64,000 nt of DNA, from positions 372,001 through 436,000 of the forward strand of contig NC_054683.1 of assembly GCF_011074885.1 (NCBI RefSeq). Direction: 5' to 3'. Within the stretch, counting starts at the first letter, position 1, and every line of letters begins with the position of its first letter. Position numbers and translations under genes: made by a program. Positions 50,288-62,091 of this stretch are shown one piece after another. The notes under the pieces were generated by a model, which was not told the DNA's origin, ran no database searches, and saw nothing but the letters and a program-made list of their open reading frames with translations. Source of the DNA: Brettanomyces bruxellensis (lineage: Eukaryota; Ascomycota; Pichiomycetes; Pichiales; Pichiaceae).

Positions 50288-52603
50288 TTATAAATGGGCC
50301 ACATTTTCTGCTGAATAACAGTTCTGTTCTTGATCATACGAAAACGATGTAACATAACACCAGTTTCTTGCACAATTTGTACCATCCTCACAGTTCGTGG
50401 TGAAAGGTGAAAGCCTTCCAGCGTAATTCTCATACATTTGAAGAATCGTAGAATTCGTTTTCATTTTTTGTGCAACCAATGCCCAATATGTAGCATTCAA
50501 TGGTGATGACTCTGGCCAATCAATCTCATAAGCAGATCTAGCTGAATACTCATATTCCCAAACAGGTTCACTACCATTAGTGCCAAATGTACTTTCTAAA
50601 TCAACATAGTAGTTGTGAATATTCAGCACGGAGAATGTTTTTTTGTCAACTTCATAATATCTCCAACCAGGATTGTATTTAGCAAGCGGCGTGATTGATT
50701 GTCCAATATAAGCCACATTAAGAGCATTTTCCTTTGTTTTCTGAATGTAATTGGTACCATCGCCTTTGAATAGGATTTGAAACTCATCACGATGTGTATG
50801 TCCATTAAATATACCTGCAATTGTATATGGTGAGAATCTTTCAACTATTTCGGTAAAAAGCTTGGATTGAACTGGAAGAATGTTATTGGACATCGGAATA
50901 TGGTACAATATCCAAACACGTTGGTCCTTTGATTCGGCATCAAGTAATTCATCTACCAAAAATTTGAATGATCCGAAAGGATCGGAATCTTCAACCATAT
51001 TCCAGTATGAGTATATGTTTCCATAATAGAATGCATTACTATTCATCGAGATGATTTTCAATCCCATTTTAGTAGAGATCGAATATCCGGCATAATGACG
51101 TTTTACTTGATCAACCTGCTTTTTTCCAATCCAATTGTAGCTTGACCACATTTCGGCCATCAAATCTGTATTCCATGTAAATCTATTGGTAAATTTGGTT
51201 TTTTCCGGTGCAATTTGTCCATATGGAAAAGAATCATGGTTACCGAGTGCTGGGTAAAGTGGAATATCGCGTAAGCCGTGCTTCGCATCCCTGAAAATAA
51301 TTTCTTCCGACTTCTTGCTCATACCAAGGCTGATATATTGCGCCCCATCGTGATCCACCATATCTCCAGTAAAGATTGCAAATTTGAAATTAGGACCATT
51401 CTTCTTTTGAAGATTTCTAATTGACAGAAATGTAGAGTTTATCAACACCTCCGGAGAATCACACATATAACTTCCAAAAGTGGTTGCCGGTGTATAGATA
51501 GAAGAATTATCGTTGCTGACTGGTAGTCCTAAATGAAAGATGTCATTATTATCATAATACGAACCTTCGTACAAATTAGTGTATTTATCTTTGTCCTTAT
51601 TATTCTTTCTTTTAGAATGTTTGTTGACAGTACAACACATAGAAGTAGTGCAATTTGCTTCTGATCCAACGGCATAGTCCTGTTCTACATGCAAATCTGA
51701 AACATGGATCACATTGAAAGTATCCTTTGAGTTTGGAATCGGAGCAAAATGTGCTTTATGAGGTTTAACATTATTCCACAGATAAGCGAGGGAAATATTT
51801 TCTGGTGTTCGGGGAATATCACACTGGCCAGCAAATCTATAATAGCAAAAATATTCAGCATCAAGGGAATTTGTATTCAATAATGTCAATAAATTTGTGA
51901 AGTCTGTTCCCATAAATGTGCTGTTAGCACTCCAGCTATGATATGCATTGTGACAACCTGCAGTAGATGATAACTTACTGGCAATGCAGTACCTTTCAAA
52001 CACATCTGGAACCAAATCAGGTCTCTCAAAAGCCATATGTTTTCCATAGCCAAGCCTTTCTTTACATTTCTGGCATTGAGTGATATTGGACTGATCGTCT
52101 ATTTCTGCAAAAACATTCAAACTTTTCTCAATGATATCTTTATCCGCTTGTGAAACTGAGCTAGCTGAGGCTGTAGAACCAGGGGTATGAATAGATAAGT
52201 GATGTTTATATAGAGAAATAGTGGATGTGCTCTCAAAATAATCAGAAGAATAACCTGAAGGATAATCAGAAGAATAAGCGAAGGAATATTCTCCATTATG
52301 TGCATCGCTGGGATATGTAGTTATTGATTGATAATCAATTTTTTCAGACTTAGTTTTTGTATTTTCCCAATCCCATTTACTTTTTATGGAATTTTGAAAA
52401 GCATATCCTGTGTTGCTTGGTTCCATCGAGACAGCATTATTTTTGTTTCTATCATGTGACCCACAATAGACTAAAGCATCAATAGTTTTATCAAATGAAA
52501 CGGTTGAAATCAACTGGTTTCGATTATCACTAACATACCTGTTTACTGGGGAGGTACTAGCAAGAGACAAATATAGCGTGACTACAACAAATATTGACAG
52601 CAT
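50288..52603 (-). CDS. Secreted acid-sphingomyelinase-like phosphodiesterase
   Basis: Metallophosphoesterase of the ASM/SMPD1 type, predicted to cleave phosphodiester bonds outside the cell or in the vacuole; the natural substrate in yeast is not known. 771 residues. A signal peptide (MLSIFVVVTLYLSLASTSPV) is followed by a Ser/Tyr-rich segment. A saposin-B-like Cys region comes next (ITQCQKCKERLGYGK, FERYCIASK, CHNAYHSWS). The calcineurin-like domain has the di-metal motifs in order: HVSDLHVEQDY, FTGDMVDHDGA, ALGNHDSFPYG, ILYHIPMSNN, GIFNGHTHRDEF. N-glycosylation sequons are frequent. The C-terminus ends in a paired-Cys region (NCEDGTNCARNWCY). Intact. Flanked by repeat copy 1 at its 3' end. 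Confidence 0.88.
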   Translation of the reverse strand: MLSIFVVVTLYLSLASTSPVNRYVSDNRNQLISTVSFDKTIDALVYCGSHDRNKNNAVSMEPSNTGYAFQNSIKSKWDWENTKTKSEKIDYQSITTYPSDAHNGEYSFAYSSDYPSGYSSDYFESTSTISLYKHHLSIHTPGSTASASSVSQADKDIIEKSLNVFAEIDDQSNITQCQKCKERLGYGKHMAFERPDLVPDVFERYCIASKLSSTAGCHNAYHSWSANSTFMGTDFTNLLTLLNTNSLDAEYFCYYRFAGQCDIPRTPENISLAYLWNNVKPHKAHFAPIPNSKDTFNVIHVSDLHVEQDYAVGSEANCTTSMCCTVNKHSKRKNNKDKDKYTNLYEGSYYDNNDIFHLGLPVSNDNSSIYTPATTFGSYMCDSPEVLINSTFLSIRNLQKKNGPNFKFAIFTGDMVDHDGAQYISLGMSKKSEEIIFRDAKHGLRDIPLYPALGNHDSFPYGQIAPEKTKFTNRFTWNTDLMAEMWSSYNWIGKKQVDQVKRHYAGYSISTKMGLKIISMNSNAFYYGNIYSYWNMVEDSDPFGSFKFLVDELLDAESKDQRVWILYHIPMSNNILPVQSKLFTEIVERFSPYTIAGIFNGHTHRDEFQILFKGDGTNYIQKTKENALNVAYIGQSITPLAKYNPGWRYYEVDKKTFSVLNIHNYYVDLESTFGTNGSEPVWEYEYSARSAYEIDWPESSPLNATYWALVAQKMKTNSTILQMYENYAGRLSPFTTNCEDGTNCARNWCYVTSFSYDQEQNCYSAENVAHL

Positions 52604-54195
52604 TGCCGAAAGCTGAAAACAATAATACTTATCGAAATTTTATACTTACATCTCACTCTTCTCAATGTATGTGCAAATACCTGCCTTTATAAGTTGAAGT
52701 GGAATGTAAAAGTTTGTGGTGCAGCTAACAATTTAGGCAATTACGGTCAGGACCCAATAAAGAGCCAAAGTTCTAAAATTCATTTGTGTAAATTGTATTA
52801 TAACTTGTGGAACACATGTGCTGAACCTCAGTATTCTTTGTTATTCGATGCTTTTGAAACTTACCAAGGATAACAAAAATAATACGAGAATTTGCCTTAT
52901 TGTGCATCATAGATAATATGTACTGCGTGTTTAAGCCTAATTTAATCATGTTGTAGCCACACAATCGATATCATAATACTCCGCATGCTAACAAAGAAGC
53001 ATCTCATGTTTTCAATAATATGCGCCATGACTGTAGATTGGCTCATGGTTATTTAATTCAGACTTTGGTCTGGTTGCTGGCCGTTTTTTAGTGGTGTTCG
53101 TTTAAACCAAGAAAGTATGAAATTTCACAATGCAATACAAAATATGCACGCTACTTTTCTTTATCCGCACGGTTGAAATTGCTTACTCCAAATTCTCTTG
53201 CTTAAAATTTTACAGTTAAGAGCTCCCTAAGATAAAAAGAATGTTCTCATAGTACGATTCTATTTTTACAATTATATATATTTTCCATTTTATAATGACA
53301 TAATACGTACATTAATAAAGAGAAGCCACTTTATTTTTAACAATGAATGATGTTTATTATAGAATTGATGAGATTGAAAGTGCCGAAAACAATGTTTCAA
53401 CTGATATTGTGTTTATGATATCATGAAAAATTATATATAATTATTGCAGCTTTTGGGACATGCGAAAAGTATTTTTAGAATACAAAGACATACATACTAC
53501 CGTTGTTTTTGTTGAAAGTAGTTCGTCACAATTTTTGGAAGGGATAACGCATAATAAATCGACCTGAATGATATACTTACATATTTTCTTCCATTTAACA
53601 ATAGGTTGACTTGAGTCCCAAAGTGAATTTTGTTGATTTCCAACTTTCCGACCCTTTTCCAAATAATTTATTCCTCAAGCTCAAAACAAAGAGAATACAA
53701 CTATTTATCACCTGATATCTTCCGCAAGAGAATAAATTATTGTTTAAGAGACAGTATTATCGAAACTCGGCAGCTATTTTTGTCGCAATTTGTACGAGGT
53801 TCAATATTCAAATAACCGTCCTTTAGAGATTGGTCTTCAACCTTTGAATTAGGGTACCCATCTAACATAAAGTAAGACTATCTCTTGTAAGCCAAGAACA
53901 AAGTTAAACATGAATTACGGCTGAACTGTAAGTGTCGGATGTAGAGCACCTGTAGCAATACAACTTGAACGAATGAGAATGAATTCTCATTTCAAAATTC
54001 CTTTATATATTGTTTATGCGCGCCATATTTGTCCCCCGATGCATCCAACATACTTTATTAGTAAGAAGTGTTAGTGCTAGACCAATTTGGTACTAAACAT
54101 TAAATTTAACTACTGTATCTAATTAGTGATGCGTCTGCATATATGACATTGTTCTTTACGTCATCATAAGCCTAGTGTAATATTTTAGTTAATTT

Positions 54196-54372
54196 GTTTA
54201 AGTGTGACGCCGATTATTTTATGAAGTTTTTGTTATAACTAGTATCGAATGTCTTTAAGGTTGAAAAAAGGAGAAGTACAGAAGTAAAAAGCTGAAATAC
54301 TTTTAATCCTTATGAGCGAGGCTTTTTTCGGCATATACAGAGCAGGGTAGTTTTATGTAGACGCAGATGTCG
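54196..54372 (+). repeat. Dispersed repeat family, copy 2
   Basis: Runs from gtttaagtgtgacgccgatt through tttatgaagtttttgttata, actagtatcgaatgtcttta to ctttaatccttatgagcgag and agttttatgtagacgc. Close to the reverse complement of copy 3, with an internal deletion of about 45 bases relative to it. Confidence 0.88.
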
Positions 54373-55984
54373 ACGCATCTGCTGCACCTAGCTTCTAATG
54401 CCCATGACTAGAACAACTTTCATTTAACTCTAATCCGAATACCCAAAAATTACTTAAATACTTTATCACAATTTGAGAAACTAATATTTTTGATAATTAT
54501 TAACTTCCAATTCATAAGTTTCTTCTAGTACAATTCATGTCCCATGTCATCCAAATAATTCGATTGAGATAAATAAATTAATGTTATAATCCTCGCGCTT
54601 TCCTCAAGTATTCATTCATTCATTACCTTTTCGGTTTTCTCGTGACCGGGAGCAAATAATTTTTATTGTAAGTCTACGCCATCTTTTTTACAGATATCAA
54701 GTTTGGCATCAACTTAGCCAACTGTTGCTAATAAAACTTACAGGACTGTAGAAGTTATCAGACGTTTGAAAAGAAGTCCTTATTTCAATAATTTTAATAT
54801 TTTAATTTGTTGCTTTTTCTTTTTGTGGTTCTCGTATTCATCTGAATATAATCTCACAAGCAATCTTAAAATTCACAAAATAAGCTTTTTGCAGCTCTTC
54901 TACTCCTTGTGTAATAGTGGATTATATCTTAATTTTATACGACTACTCTAGGAATAATATTTGTTCACTAGGACCTCCATTATTTTGACACTTTATTTTC
55001 CATTTACTCTCATGTATGTAAATGCGTGCTTCATTTAACCTTACCAAATTGAATTATTTATTACAATTACTCGGGCCACTGTTCGTTTTTTCAAATGGCT
55101 CTCAGTGTTCTGTAAGTTTTTCACTATTCATGAAACCGTTTGGGTATAAATTTTATCAGCGGGAGATATACTCTTTCCCTTCTTAAATAGCTCTCTAAAC
55201 AACTGTATTCTGAATTTTACATTTTTTACGTAACAGAGTTCGCAATTATGCATAATTGTTTTTGTCGGTCCTTTTTGATAGCAATAGAAAGAAATTTTTT
55301 GCAAAGTGTTTCTATGAAAAAGAGAAATTTAGTGTTAGTAATCTGGGAAAAATCAAAGTAATGCATTAAAGTCGATTCAGAAAAGCATCACTCTGCATGC
55401 TTAAATACTTTGAGCAAAACGAAACCATTTTAAATTGCACTAAAAAAAAGTTGATATTAGAGGGTACTAATATTTTGTTGAGTAATCTGAAATATGAATT
55501 CGGTGAACTGATGTGAAATTGATTTGTAAAGTGTTGGTATAGCAAGGATTGAAGAGGAAAGCAAAAAAAAGTTTATTAAAGGAAAAGTAGCTGAGAAAGG
55601 ATCTGATTTTATGTAGGCTCTCGGTCTGTGACACCGATACTCGATTTTATGGTAAATAAGTAATTAAACAATGAAAATTGAGAAACTCGGAAAACCACAA
55701 GTTGTGGAATTTTAGTTTACTGCTTCTATACCAATAAAATATGTATGAGGGTCATGTGGAATAATGAAAGTTAATAAAGTTAAGTAAGTTATTAAGGAAC
55801 CAACTTACTGATACTATTTCTACTACATATTATTAGTATTAGCTGCTTATTTACGTAATTAGGATATAAAGACAGCTTTCATTAGATCTTGGAGTATATC
55901 AGTTTGAGAAGAAGTAATTGGTTCCCTTCACTTGGGATTCTTTACAATATTACATAATCTAATAATCTGATAAATTTGTTGACA

Positions 55985-56207
55985 GTCGCGTCTAAATAAA
56001 ACTGCCCTGGTTTGTTTATGCTCAAGAAAACCTCGCTCATAAGAATTAAAGGTATTTCAGCATGTGCATTTCCCATTTTTATCCTGTTCGTTTTACCTTC
56101 TTACTTAGTTTCTTTTACTTTTATACTTTTCCTTTCTTTAGCCTTAAAGACACTTAATACTAGTTATAACAAAAACTTCATAAAATAATTGGCGTCACGC
56201 TTAAAAC
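55985..56207 (-). repeat. Dispersed repeat family, copy 3 (inverted)
   Basis: On the minus strand it reads gttttaagcgtgacgccaat, tattttatgaagtttttgtt, ataactagtattaagtgtct to acctttaattcttatgagcg and agttttatttagacgcgact. This is the longest of the three copies. Confidence 0.88.
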
Positions 56208-57652
56208 CAAGTCAATATACTTGTACAAATAAATTTAAAAGTACTTGTATTTAGAAGCTAATACTGCCTTGACTTATTCGATGCAATTAAAAGTGGTTAC
56301 GTATGTACATTTCTAGTATTTTATCTCTTATACTCTTCGTCCACTCTTCTAAATAATTTCTTCCCTGAAAGCATTCAATTAATTAGTTACCAACATCGAT
56401 TGAAAAGTACATTGTGAAGCACATCGTCAATAAACTAATCTACTACATTACAAATGCAAGCTGCTTACGTTGTTTTGCAATTTAAGACTTAAAGGATCAC
56501 AATTCAAATATTAGTTCATAAAATCAGAAGACTGATGTTGTGGTACTGAGACTTATTTTATTTTTGAAGCGAAGAGAGAGAAAGCATAAGCATATTGTTG
56601 TCCATGTCAAAAATAGTCGGAAAGAAGTCAAAAAAGTTTTCCGGAGGGGAGATTCCTGCAAAGGTTTAGGAATATTTCGGTTTTTTAATAACATAGTTGC
56701 AGTCTATTACATGATTCTTATCGATTTTTTTTTAGTTGTATGGTTTCAAGAAAGATTGCGTACAATTTAGATTCTAGTGTCACTGAATATATTGCATTGG
56801 GCTTTTTTTCCCCAGCTATTAAATGAGGACTAAAAAAATGTACAACGTAATTTGTAATTTTGATAACCAAATTTGTGCAGAATATTGATTTGTTTTTCGG
56901 AAGTTTATTTTCGTCGACGCTTTGACCGATGATGAACAACAAGAAAAAAAATTCGGCAAGAAGTGGAATCTTGCTTCTACCCCAAACATTCTTTGACAGA
57001 AAAAAAAAGAGAATCTGAAAAGAACTTTGATTCATTTATTCATCAAGACAATAGATCGCCGATGAATCAAAACATTTTTTTTTTTGGTAAATAACCCCAA
57101 CCCCTTCTTGAATTTTAAATTTACGGGGAAATCATTGTTTGAATATTGTTCCGCAATATTCCTTGAGACGTGGTTACATTTCGCTATTAAATTGTTCAGC
57201 ACTATCAAAAAAAAGCACACATTGTGCTTTGAGTTATTAAAAAATATATATTTAGGGTCTATGGACTCCGATTTTAATGATTAAGGGTATTAAAAGAATG
57301 CTTCCATAACCTCGGATTGTGAGATAGTGTATTACCAATGATATGTGAGGTGGGAAGTACTAGAACTCGGCCCGTAGAACATAATATGATTTCCTCCTTG
57401 GAATAGACAACGATTCAAACGTTCGCTAAAGCATGAAATAATAATGTGCTGCTTTCTGCTTTCTTTTTGACTCGGATTGTTGAGAGTAATTTCGGAAAAC
57501 AAGCGAACGGTGATTTCGGCGCATTTCTTTATCCTTTAATTATAAGGAAGTATCAATTACCATTCAATTGTATGCACTCCGCTTCTCGTCATGGCTAGCC
57601 CCATGGTTTCGTGAAATGATATAATTATATCTTTTTACGAGCTTTTTTTGTT

Positions 57653-57660
57653 TATATAAG
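57653..57660 (+). promoter_or_regulatory. TATA element of the maltase gene
   Basis: TATATAAG lies 130 bases before the ATG at 57783, preceded by a T-rich stretch. Assigned by position; an upstream ATG at 57661 opens a frame that overlaps the maltase start out of frame and may be outside the transcript or act as a uORF. Confidence 0.5.
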
Positions 57661-57782
57661 ATGTCTACCATACCTCTCTCTTCCTACCTTTATTTTTTTC
57701 ATCTGCCCGCCCATAAACGATTTTTCGCTTATTGCACAAAAATTAAACGTCGACAAGTTTGCGCACCTGAAATTGTATTAAG

Positions 57783-59546
57783 ATGGCTAGTGAGTTATCA
57801 AAGCATCCAGAGACAACCCCAGAATGGTGGAAGGAAGCTACGTTCTATCAGATTTATCCAGCTTCTTTCAAGGACTCGAATAATGATGGCTGGGGTGATA
57901 TTAATGGTATCAGGTCGAAGCTTTCCTATTTAAAAGACTTAGGAATTACTGCAGTCTGGATCTGTCCATTCTATGATTCACCCCAACAGGATATGGGCTA
58001 TGATATCAGAGATTATGACAAAGTCTGGCCAACATATGGTACCAATGAAGATATTTTCAATCTCATAAAGGAAGCTCATGATTTAGGTATCAAGATTTTG
58101 GTGGACTTGGTCATTAATCACTGCTCATCTGAGCATAAATGGTTCAAGGAAAGTAGAGCCAGTAAGAATAACGCAAAAAGAGATTGGTTCTACTGGAGAA
58201 AGCCAAAGGGATTTAAAAAGGACGGCACCCCACTTCCTCCAAACAATTGGAGATCATATTTTGGAGGTTCGGCCTGGCAATACGACGAGAAAACAGGTGA
58301 GTTCTATTTACGTATGTTTGCTTCTGGTCAGCCAGATTTGAACTGGGAAAATTTGGATTGTAGGGCTGCAATCTTTGAAGATTCTATGGGATTTTGGTTA
58401 AGAAATGGTGTTGATGGCTTTAGAATTGACACTGCCTATCTCTACTCGAAGGACACCACCTTCCCAGATGCTCCTGTCACCAACCCTAAAAGTGAATATC
58501 AAGATCCGGGTGCCTTTGTTGCAAATGGACCAAGGATTCATGAATTCCATAAGTTGATGCACTATTACATGCTTTCGCAGATTAATGATAAAAGAATAAT
58601 CATGACTGTTGGTGAAGTTGGAACTGCTGGTAATGACGTTAGGTTACGTTATACTAGTGCCAAGTCAAATGAAGTATCAGAGATATTTACTTTCAAGCAT
58701 ACTGAGCTTGGTGTTTCAAAAGATTTTAAGTTTGATCTTGTTCCATTTACTTTAAAGGAGTGGAAACTTGCTTTGGCTGATTCTTTTCTTTGGATCAATG
58801 GCACAGATTCATGGTCTACAGTTTATTTGGAAAATCATGACCAGGCTAGATCAATTTCAAGATTTGCCGATGACTCCACTCCTGAGTCCCGTGTGGCTTC
58901 TGGAAAGATGTTGGCTGCTCTCCTTGTGAGTTTGACTGGAACTATGTACATTTATCAGGGCCAGGAATTGGGATCTATTAATTTGAAGAATACTCCTATT
59001 GAAGAGTATGAGGACGTGGAAGTGAAAACTAATTACAAAATTGTTTCAGAGAAATATGGAGCCGATTCTAAGGAAATGAAAGATTATATAAAGGGGGTTA
59101 GCTCTGTTTCAAGGGATCATGCTAGGACGCCGTTACCATGGAGCTCTAAGGGATCCACTGGAGGATTCAGTGATTCCGCAAAGCCATGGTTTATAATGAA
59201 TAAAACATTCAAGGACGGTATCAATGTTGCAGATGAAACCAAGGATCCAAACTCGGTTCTTAACTTTTGGAAGAGAGCAATTAAAGTTAGAAAGGAGAAT
59301 AAAGATATTCTTGTTTACGGTTATAACTTCAAATTTTATGATCTTGAAAGCAACGAAATTTTTGCGTTTACAAAAGAATATGATACCAAGAGGTTGTTTG
59401 CAATATTTAACTTCACCAAAAAGGATGTTTCCTTCAAGTTTCCTGATGCAAAGAGCTACAAGCTATTCTTTGGAACACATCCAGATGCAAATGGTTCTGT
59501 TACAAGCTTGAAACCTTGGGAAGGTCGTCTTTATTATGCAAATTAA
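57783..59546 (+). CDS. Maltase (alpha-1,4-glucosidase, GH13)
   Basis: Cytosolic GH13 alpha-glucosidase of the yeast Mal/Ima group, hydrolysing maltose and related sugars. 587 residues (yeast Mal32 584). The start [20 protein letters not shown] is typical. Catalytic residues: Asp216 in [14 protein letters not shown] (nucleophile), Glu278 in [11 protein letters not shown] (acid/base), Asp353 in [34 protein letters not shown] and [16 protein letters not shown] are also conserved. The three residues after the nucleophile, which help separate maltases (TAG) from isomaltases (VGS), read Thr-Ala-Tyr: maltase-like at the first two positions, unusual at the third. No maltose permease or MAL activator is next to it in the window. 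Intact. Confidence 0.95.
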   Translation: MASELSKHPETTPEWWKEATFYQIYPASFKDSNNDGWGDINGIRSKLSYLKDLGITAVWICPFYDSPQQDMGYDIRDYDKVWPTYGTNEDIFNLIKEAHDLGIKILVDLVINHCSSEHKWFKESRASKNNAKRDWFYWRKPKGFKKDGTPLPPNNWRSYFGGSAWQYDEKTGEFYLRMFASGQPDLNWENLDCRAAIFEDSMGFWLRNGVDGFRIDTAYLYSKDTTFPDAPVTNPKSEYQDPGAFVANGPRIHEFHKLMHYYMLSQINDKRIIMTVGEVGTAGNDVRLRYTSAKSNEVSEIFTFKHTELGVSKDFKFDLVPFTLKEWKLALADSFLWINGTDSWSTVYLENHDQARSISRFADDSTPESRVASGKMLAALLVSLTGTMYIYQGQELGSINLKNTPIEEYEDVEVKTNYKIVSEKYGADSKEMKDYIKGVSSVSRDHARTPLPWSSKGSTGGFSDSAKPWFIMNKTFKDGINVADETKDPNSVLNFWKRAIKVRKENKDILVYGYNFKFYDLESNEIFAFTKEYDTKRLFAIFNFTKKDVSFKFPDAKSYKLFFGTHPDANGSVTSLKPWEGRLYYAN

Positions 59547-60159
59547 GAATGTTCTTTTCGATTTTGATGAGTAATGAAATTGTGTTTCTTCTTTTTTGTT
59601 CAATCATTATTTCTTGTCTTTATGTCCATTATGTTTATAATTTCAACGAAGATTTATAGTTACATGGGAGACATTTCGGGATTCTCGAAATACTGATTTC
59701 TTGATGTAAGTACTCTACTCTAAATTGTTTTATTTGTTCTATCTTCTTAAAATTGTTGATAGCTATAAATCATGTGAAAGTTTAGTACCTATAATGACGG
59801 TCTGAATATATGGGAGTGTGTATGTTATTTATTCTAACATCTTCATTTAAATATAATACATGGCGTTAAAATTGTCGTATACTCCAAATATTGGAACCAT
59901 GCGCTTTATCCTACATATTGATTTATTGTATGAAGTCAGCTATGTGATAGATGCATTAGGATTTTTGTCAAAAAGAATTGTCTTGAGTACGTAAATTTTC
60001 AAATTTAGAAGGGGTGTAACGGATGAAGTTGATTCACAGTAAATAAATTGTGTGACGGGATAACTACAAATGTGCAAAATTGTCTGTATATTATTCTGAT
60101 GGCTTTTGGTACTGAAGGCTTGAAATTACTAGGTTATACATCCACACGGAATAATTTTT

Positions 60160-60390
60160 ATCAAAGCATTGTCCAACGAGAGACCATCCAGGGAATGCAT
60201 GATCTTTCCAATTCTTTCCAAAGCAGAGAGTTTTCATGGACGAATGTTGCAGTTCTGGGATTTCATCACAGAAGGCCGTTACGCTGAATACCCAAAAAGA
60301 ATTAAATCTGAGTCCCAGGCAATTGAATTATTTTCAATATCAGCTCACGTAACCACAAGGGTTTTACATGATGAATGCAAGCATAAAAGT
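60160..60390 (+). pseudogene. Coding relic, unrecognised
   Basis: In one frame the conceptual translation reads IKALSNERPSRECMIFPILS, then KAESFHGRMLQFWDFITEGR and YAEYPKRIKSESQAIELFS. The aromatic and charged pattern looks like real protein, unlike surrounding frames. There is no start codon of standing and no credible continuation on either side beyond about 60390. A fragment of a fungal transcription-factor regulatory domain is a guess from position beside a nitrate transporter, not from motifs. Confidence 0.35.
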
Positions 60391-61699
60391 ACTATTTTTT
60401 GCATCCATAAAAAACATTTTAATCATAGCATCCAGTCCTCAAGTACGAAGCGCAATATACACCAAAATAGAAAATAGTAAAAACTGCTTGCAGATCCGTG
60501 AGATAGATGTTAAACGCCTCCGATCTCTTATTTTTTTCAACACCAACATTTCGTTTTTTTTTTGAAGGTATTCAGAACACACTAAGACTTTAGCCTATTC
60601 TAAAGCAATTGTCTTAGTACTTGTTCCATGATATTTCTAAGGGACTGCATCAACTTAGATGACCCTGTCGAAATATTCCTTCAAATCGAAATCAGAGTTT
60701 TTTTCCCATCCCCCAGCTTTTTTGAGTATTATTAACGTGTAAGCTTCAACTTGAGTAATTGGTCTATACATTTTACTGTATATGTACGGATTCAAGTAAA
60801 ATATGTTACACACAGCAGATTATCGTGTAGGGATGGCCACCAGTGCATTTCTTATTTTCTCTCACAGGACAGATGGGCTTCGGATCTGAGCTTTGAGCAT
60901 CTTCATTATTTTTTTTGTCCTCATGATTCATCGTGATTCATCATCATGTCTTAATAAAACATTTGTTTACCCTCGTGAGTCAGATTCTTCCAAGTTCTTT
61001 TAATTTATTGTGTGTAATAATAGCATTATGTCCAACACTTCGCTTGTGTCTCCGAAGCATTGGTGCCCGTAAGTTTCGTGCACACTCAGCCGAAAAATAA
61101 ATCTGGAAAATTTTTAAGAACATAGTCACGTGTTTATCACAAATTTGCGACAAAGGATGACAAAAGTTCTTGTAGAAAACCCGATGGGTATTCATGTCTC
61201 ATATTGGTCTACTAGTAGCAGCATTACGATAATTAAACAAATAAATATAGACAAAAATGAAATTATTTAGCATAGTATACTTAGTCTCTTCTTGTAATTG
61301 GGCGTTGAGCATATCGGTGCAAGAGTATCAAAGGTGCTAACGTGAATCTCCTTATAGCAATAAACGGATTAGGAACAAAGAAAATCAAAAAATAAAATTT
61401 GGAGATCTTTTATCGCAGGGTTTAAATTCTCCGAATATGCTTCGCTAACGATGTTTCGTCATCTATTTTATAAACGTTGTCATTAAGATATCTATCTATC
61501 TCTGCATATTAATCCGTAATAGCCAATCTTTGCTCGGATTTTTATCGCCAATACTTAGTTCTATGATTACACTGAAACTTTCTTGTCTCATTCAGTACCG
61601 GCTCTTCGTTTTTCAATGAATAGTAATTCTTTTTTTGACAATAGCTACAAAACTCGTGCCACATTTGATCAATGAATTATTTCAGGTTAATCGTAAAAA

Positions 61700-61857
61700 A
61701 TTTTTTTCTTTTTTTTTATCGTCCCTATGCGGATATGATAAGAAAAAAGGGGCATCTGGCGGAGAATAAATATATTTCAAATGCACTTACTTTGATAGGA
61801 TATGGAACGTCACTCGATGGAGATAAACCCACCGATAAAAATGGAAAACTGATTTGA
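61700..61857 (+). pseudogene. Coding relic, unrecognised
   Basis: The frame reading YADMIRKKGHLAENKYISNA, LTLIGYGTSLDGDKPTDKNG ends in TGA and then continues in the same frame as EQKIGHFFPLVDGTPIRTG. Composition is protein-like while the 5' side is T-rich noise. Too short to assign. Confidence 0.25.
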
Positions 61858-61907
61858 GAGCAGAAAATAGGGCATTTTTTTCCGCTTGTGGATGGGACAC
61901 CGATAAG
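61737..61907 (+). promoter_or_regulatory. GATAAG elements upstream of the nitrate transporter
   Basis: GATAAG occurs at 61737-61742 and 61902-61907, about 350 and 185 bases before the transporter ATG. Such GATA boxes bind Gln3/Gat1-type activators that mediate nitrogen catabolite control, the expected regulation of a nitrate transporter. The words are short, so chance occurrence in AT-rich DNA is possible. Confidence 0.4.
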
Positions 61908-62091
61908 AACAGGTTGAAGAGCAAACTTACTTGGGATTGGGTGATATAAGTCAACCTTATTTCCATCGAAAAGCTACCATCATCATCATAACAGGGGGGC
62001 TTAATTTGATTTGAATAAGAAGCATAGTAATTAACTAAGCAATAATATTGAGGTATTAATACTAATAATTATAAAGGTGGTTTATCATAAT

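Larger units (their letters stand above)
52604..57782. other. 5.2-kb gene-free AT-rich region
   Basis: No gene can be supported; the longest frames are under 110 codons and AT-driven. It contains repeat copies 2 and 3 in opposite orientation, 1.6 kb apart, and the maltase promoter at the right end. Composition and repeats suggest accumulated transposon debris or a decayed gene. No telomeric repeat is seen. Confidence 0.5.
59547..62091. other. 2.5-kb intergenic region with coding relics
   Basis: AT-rich sequence between maltase and nitrate transporter. Two short stretches keep protein-like composition (60160-60390 and 61700-61857, separate entries). The right end carries GATAAG motifs upstream of the transporter. 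Nothing else identifiable. Confidence 0.45.

Noticed and set aside
56718..57035. 105-codon minus-strand frame in the gene-free stretch
   Set aside because: AT-driven frame with Phe/Lys/Asn runs and no start context or motif.
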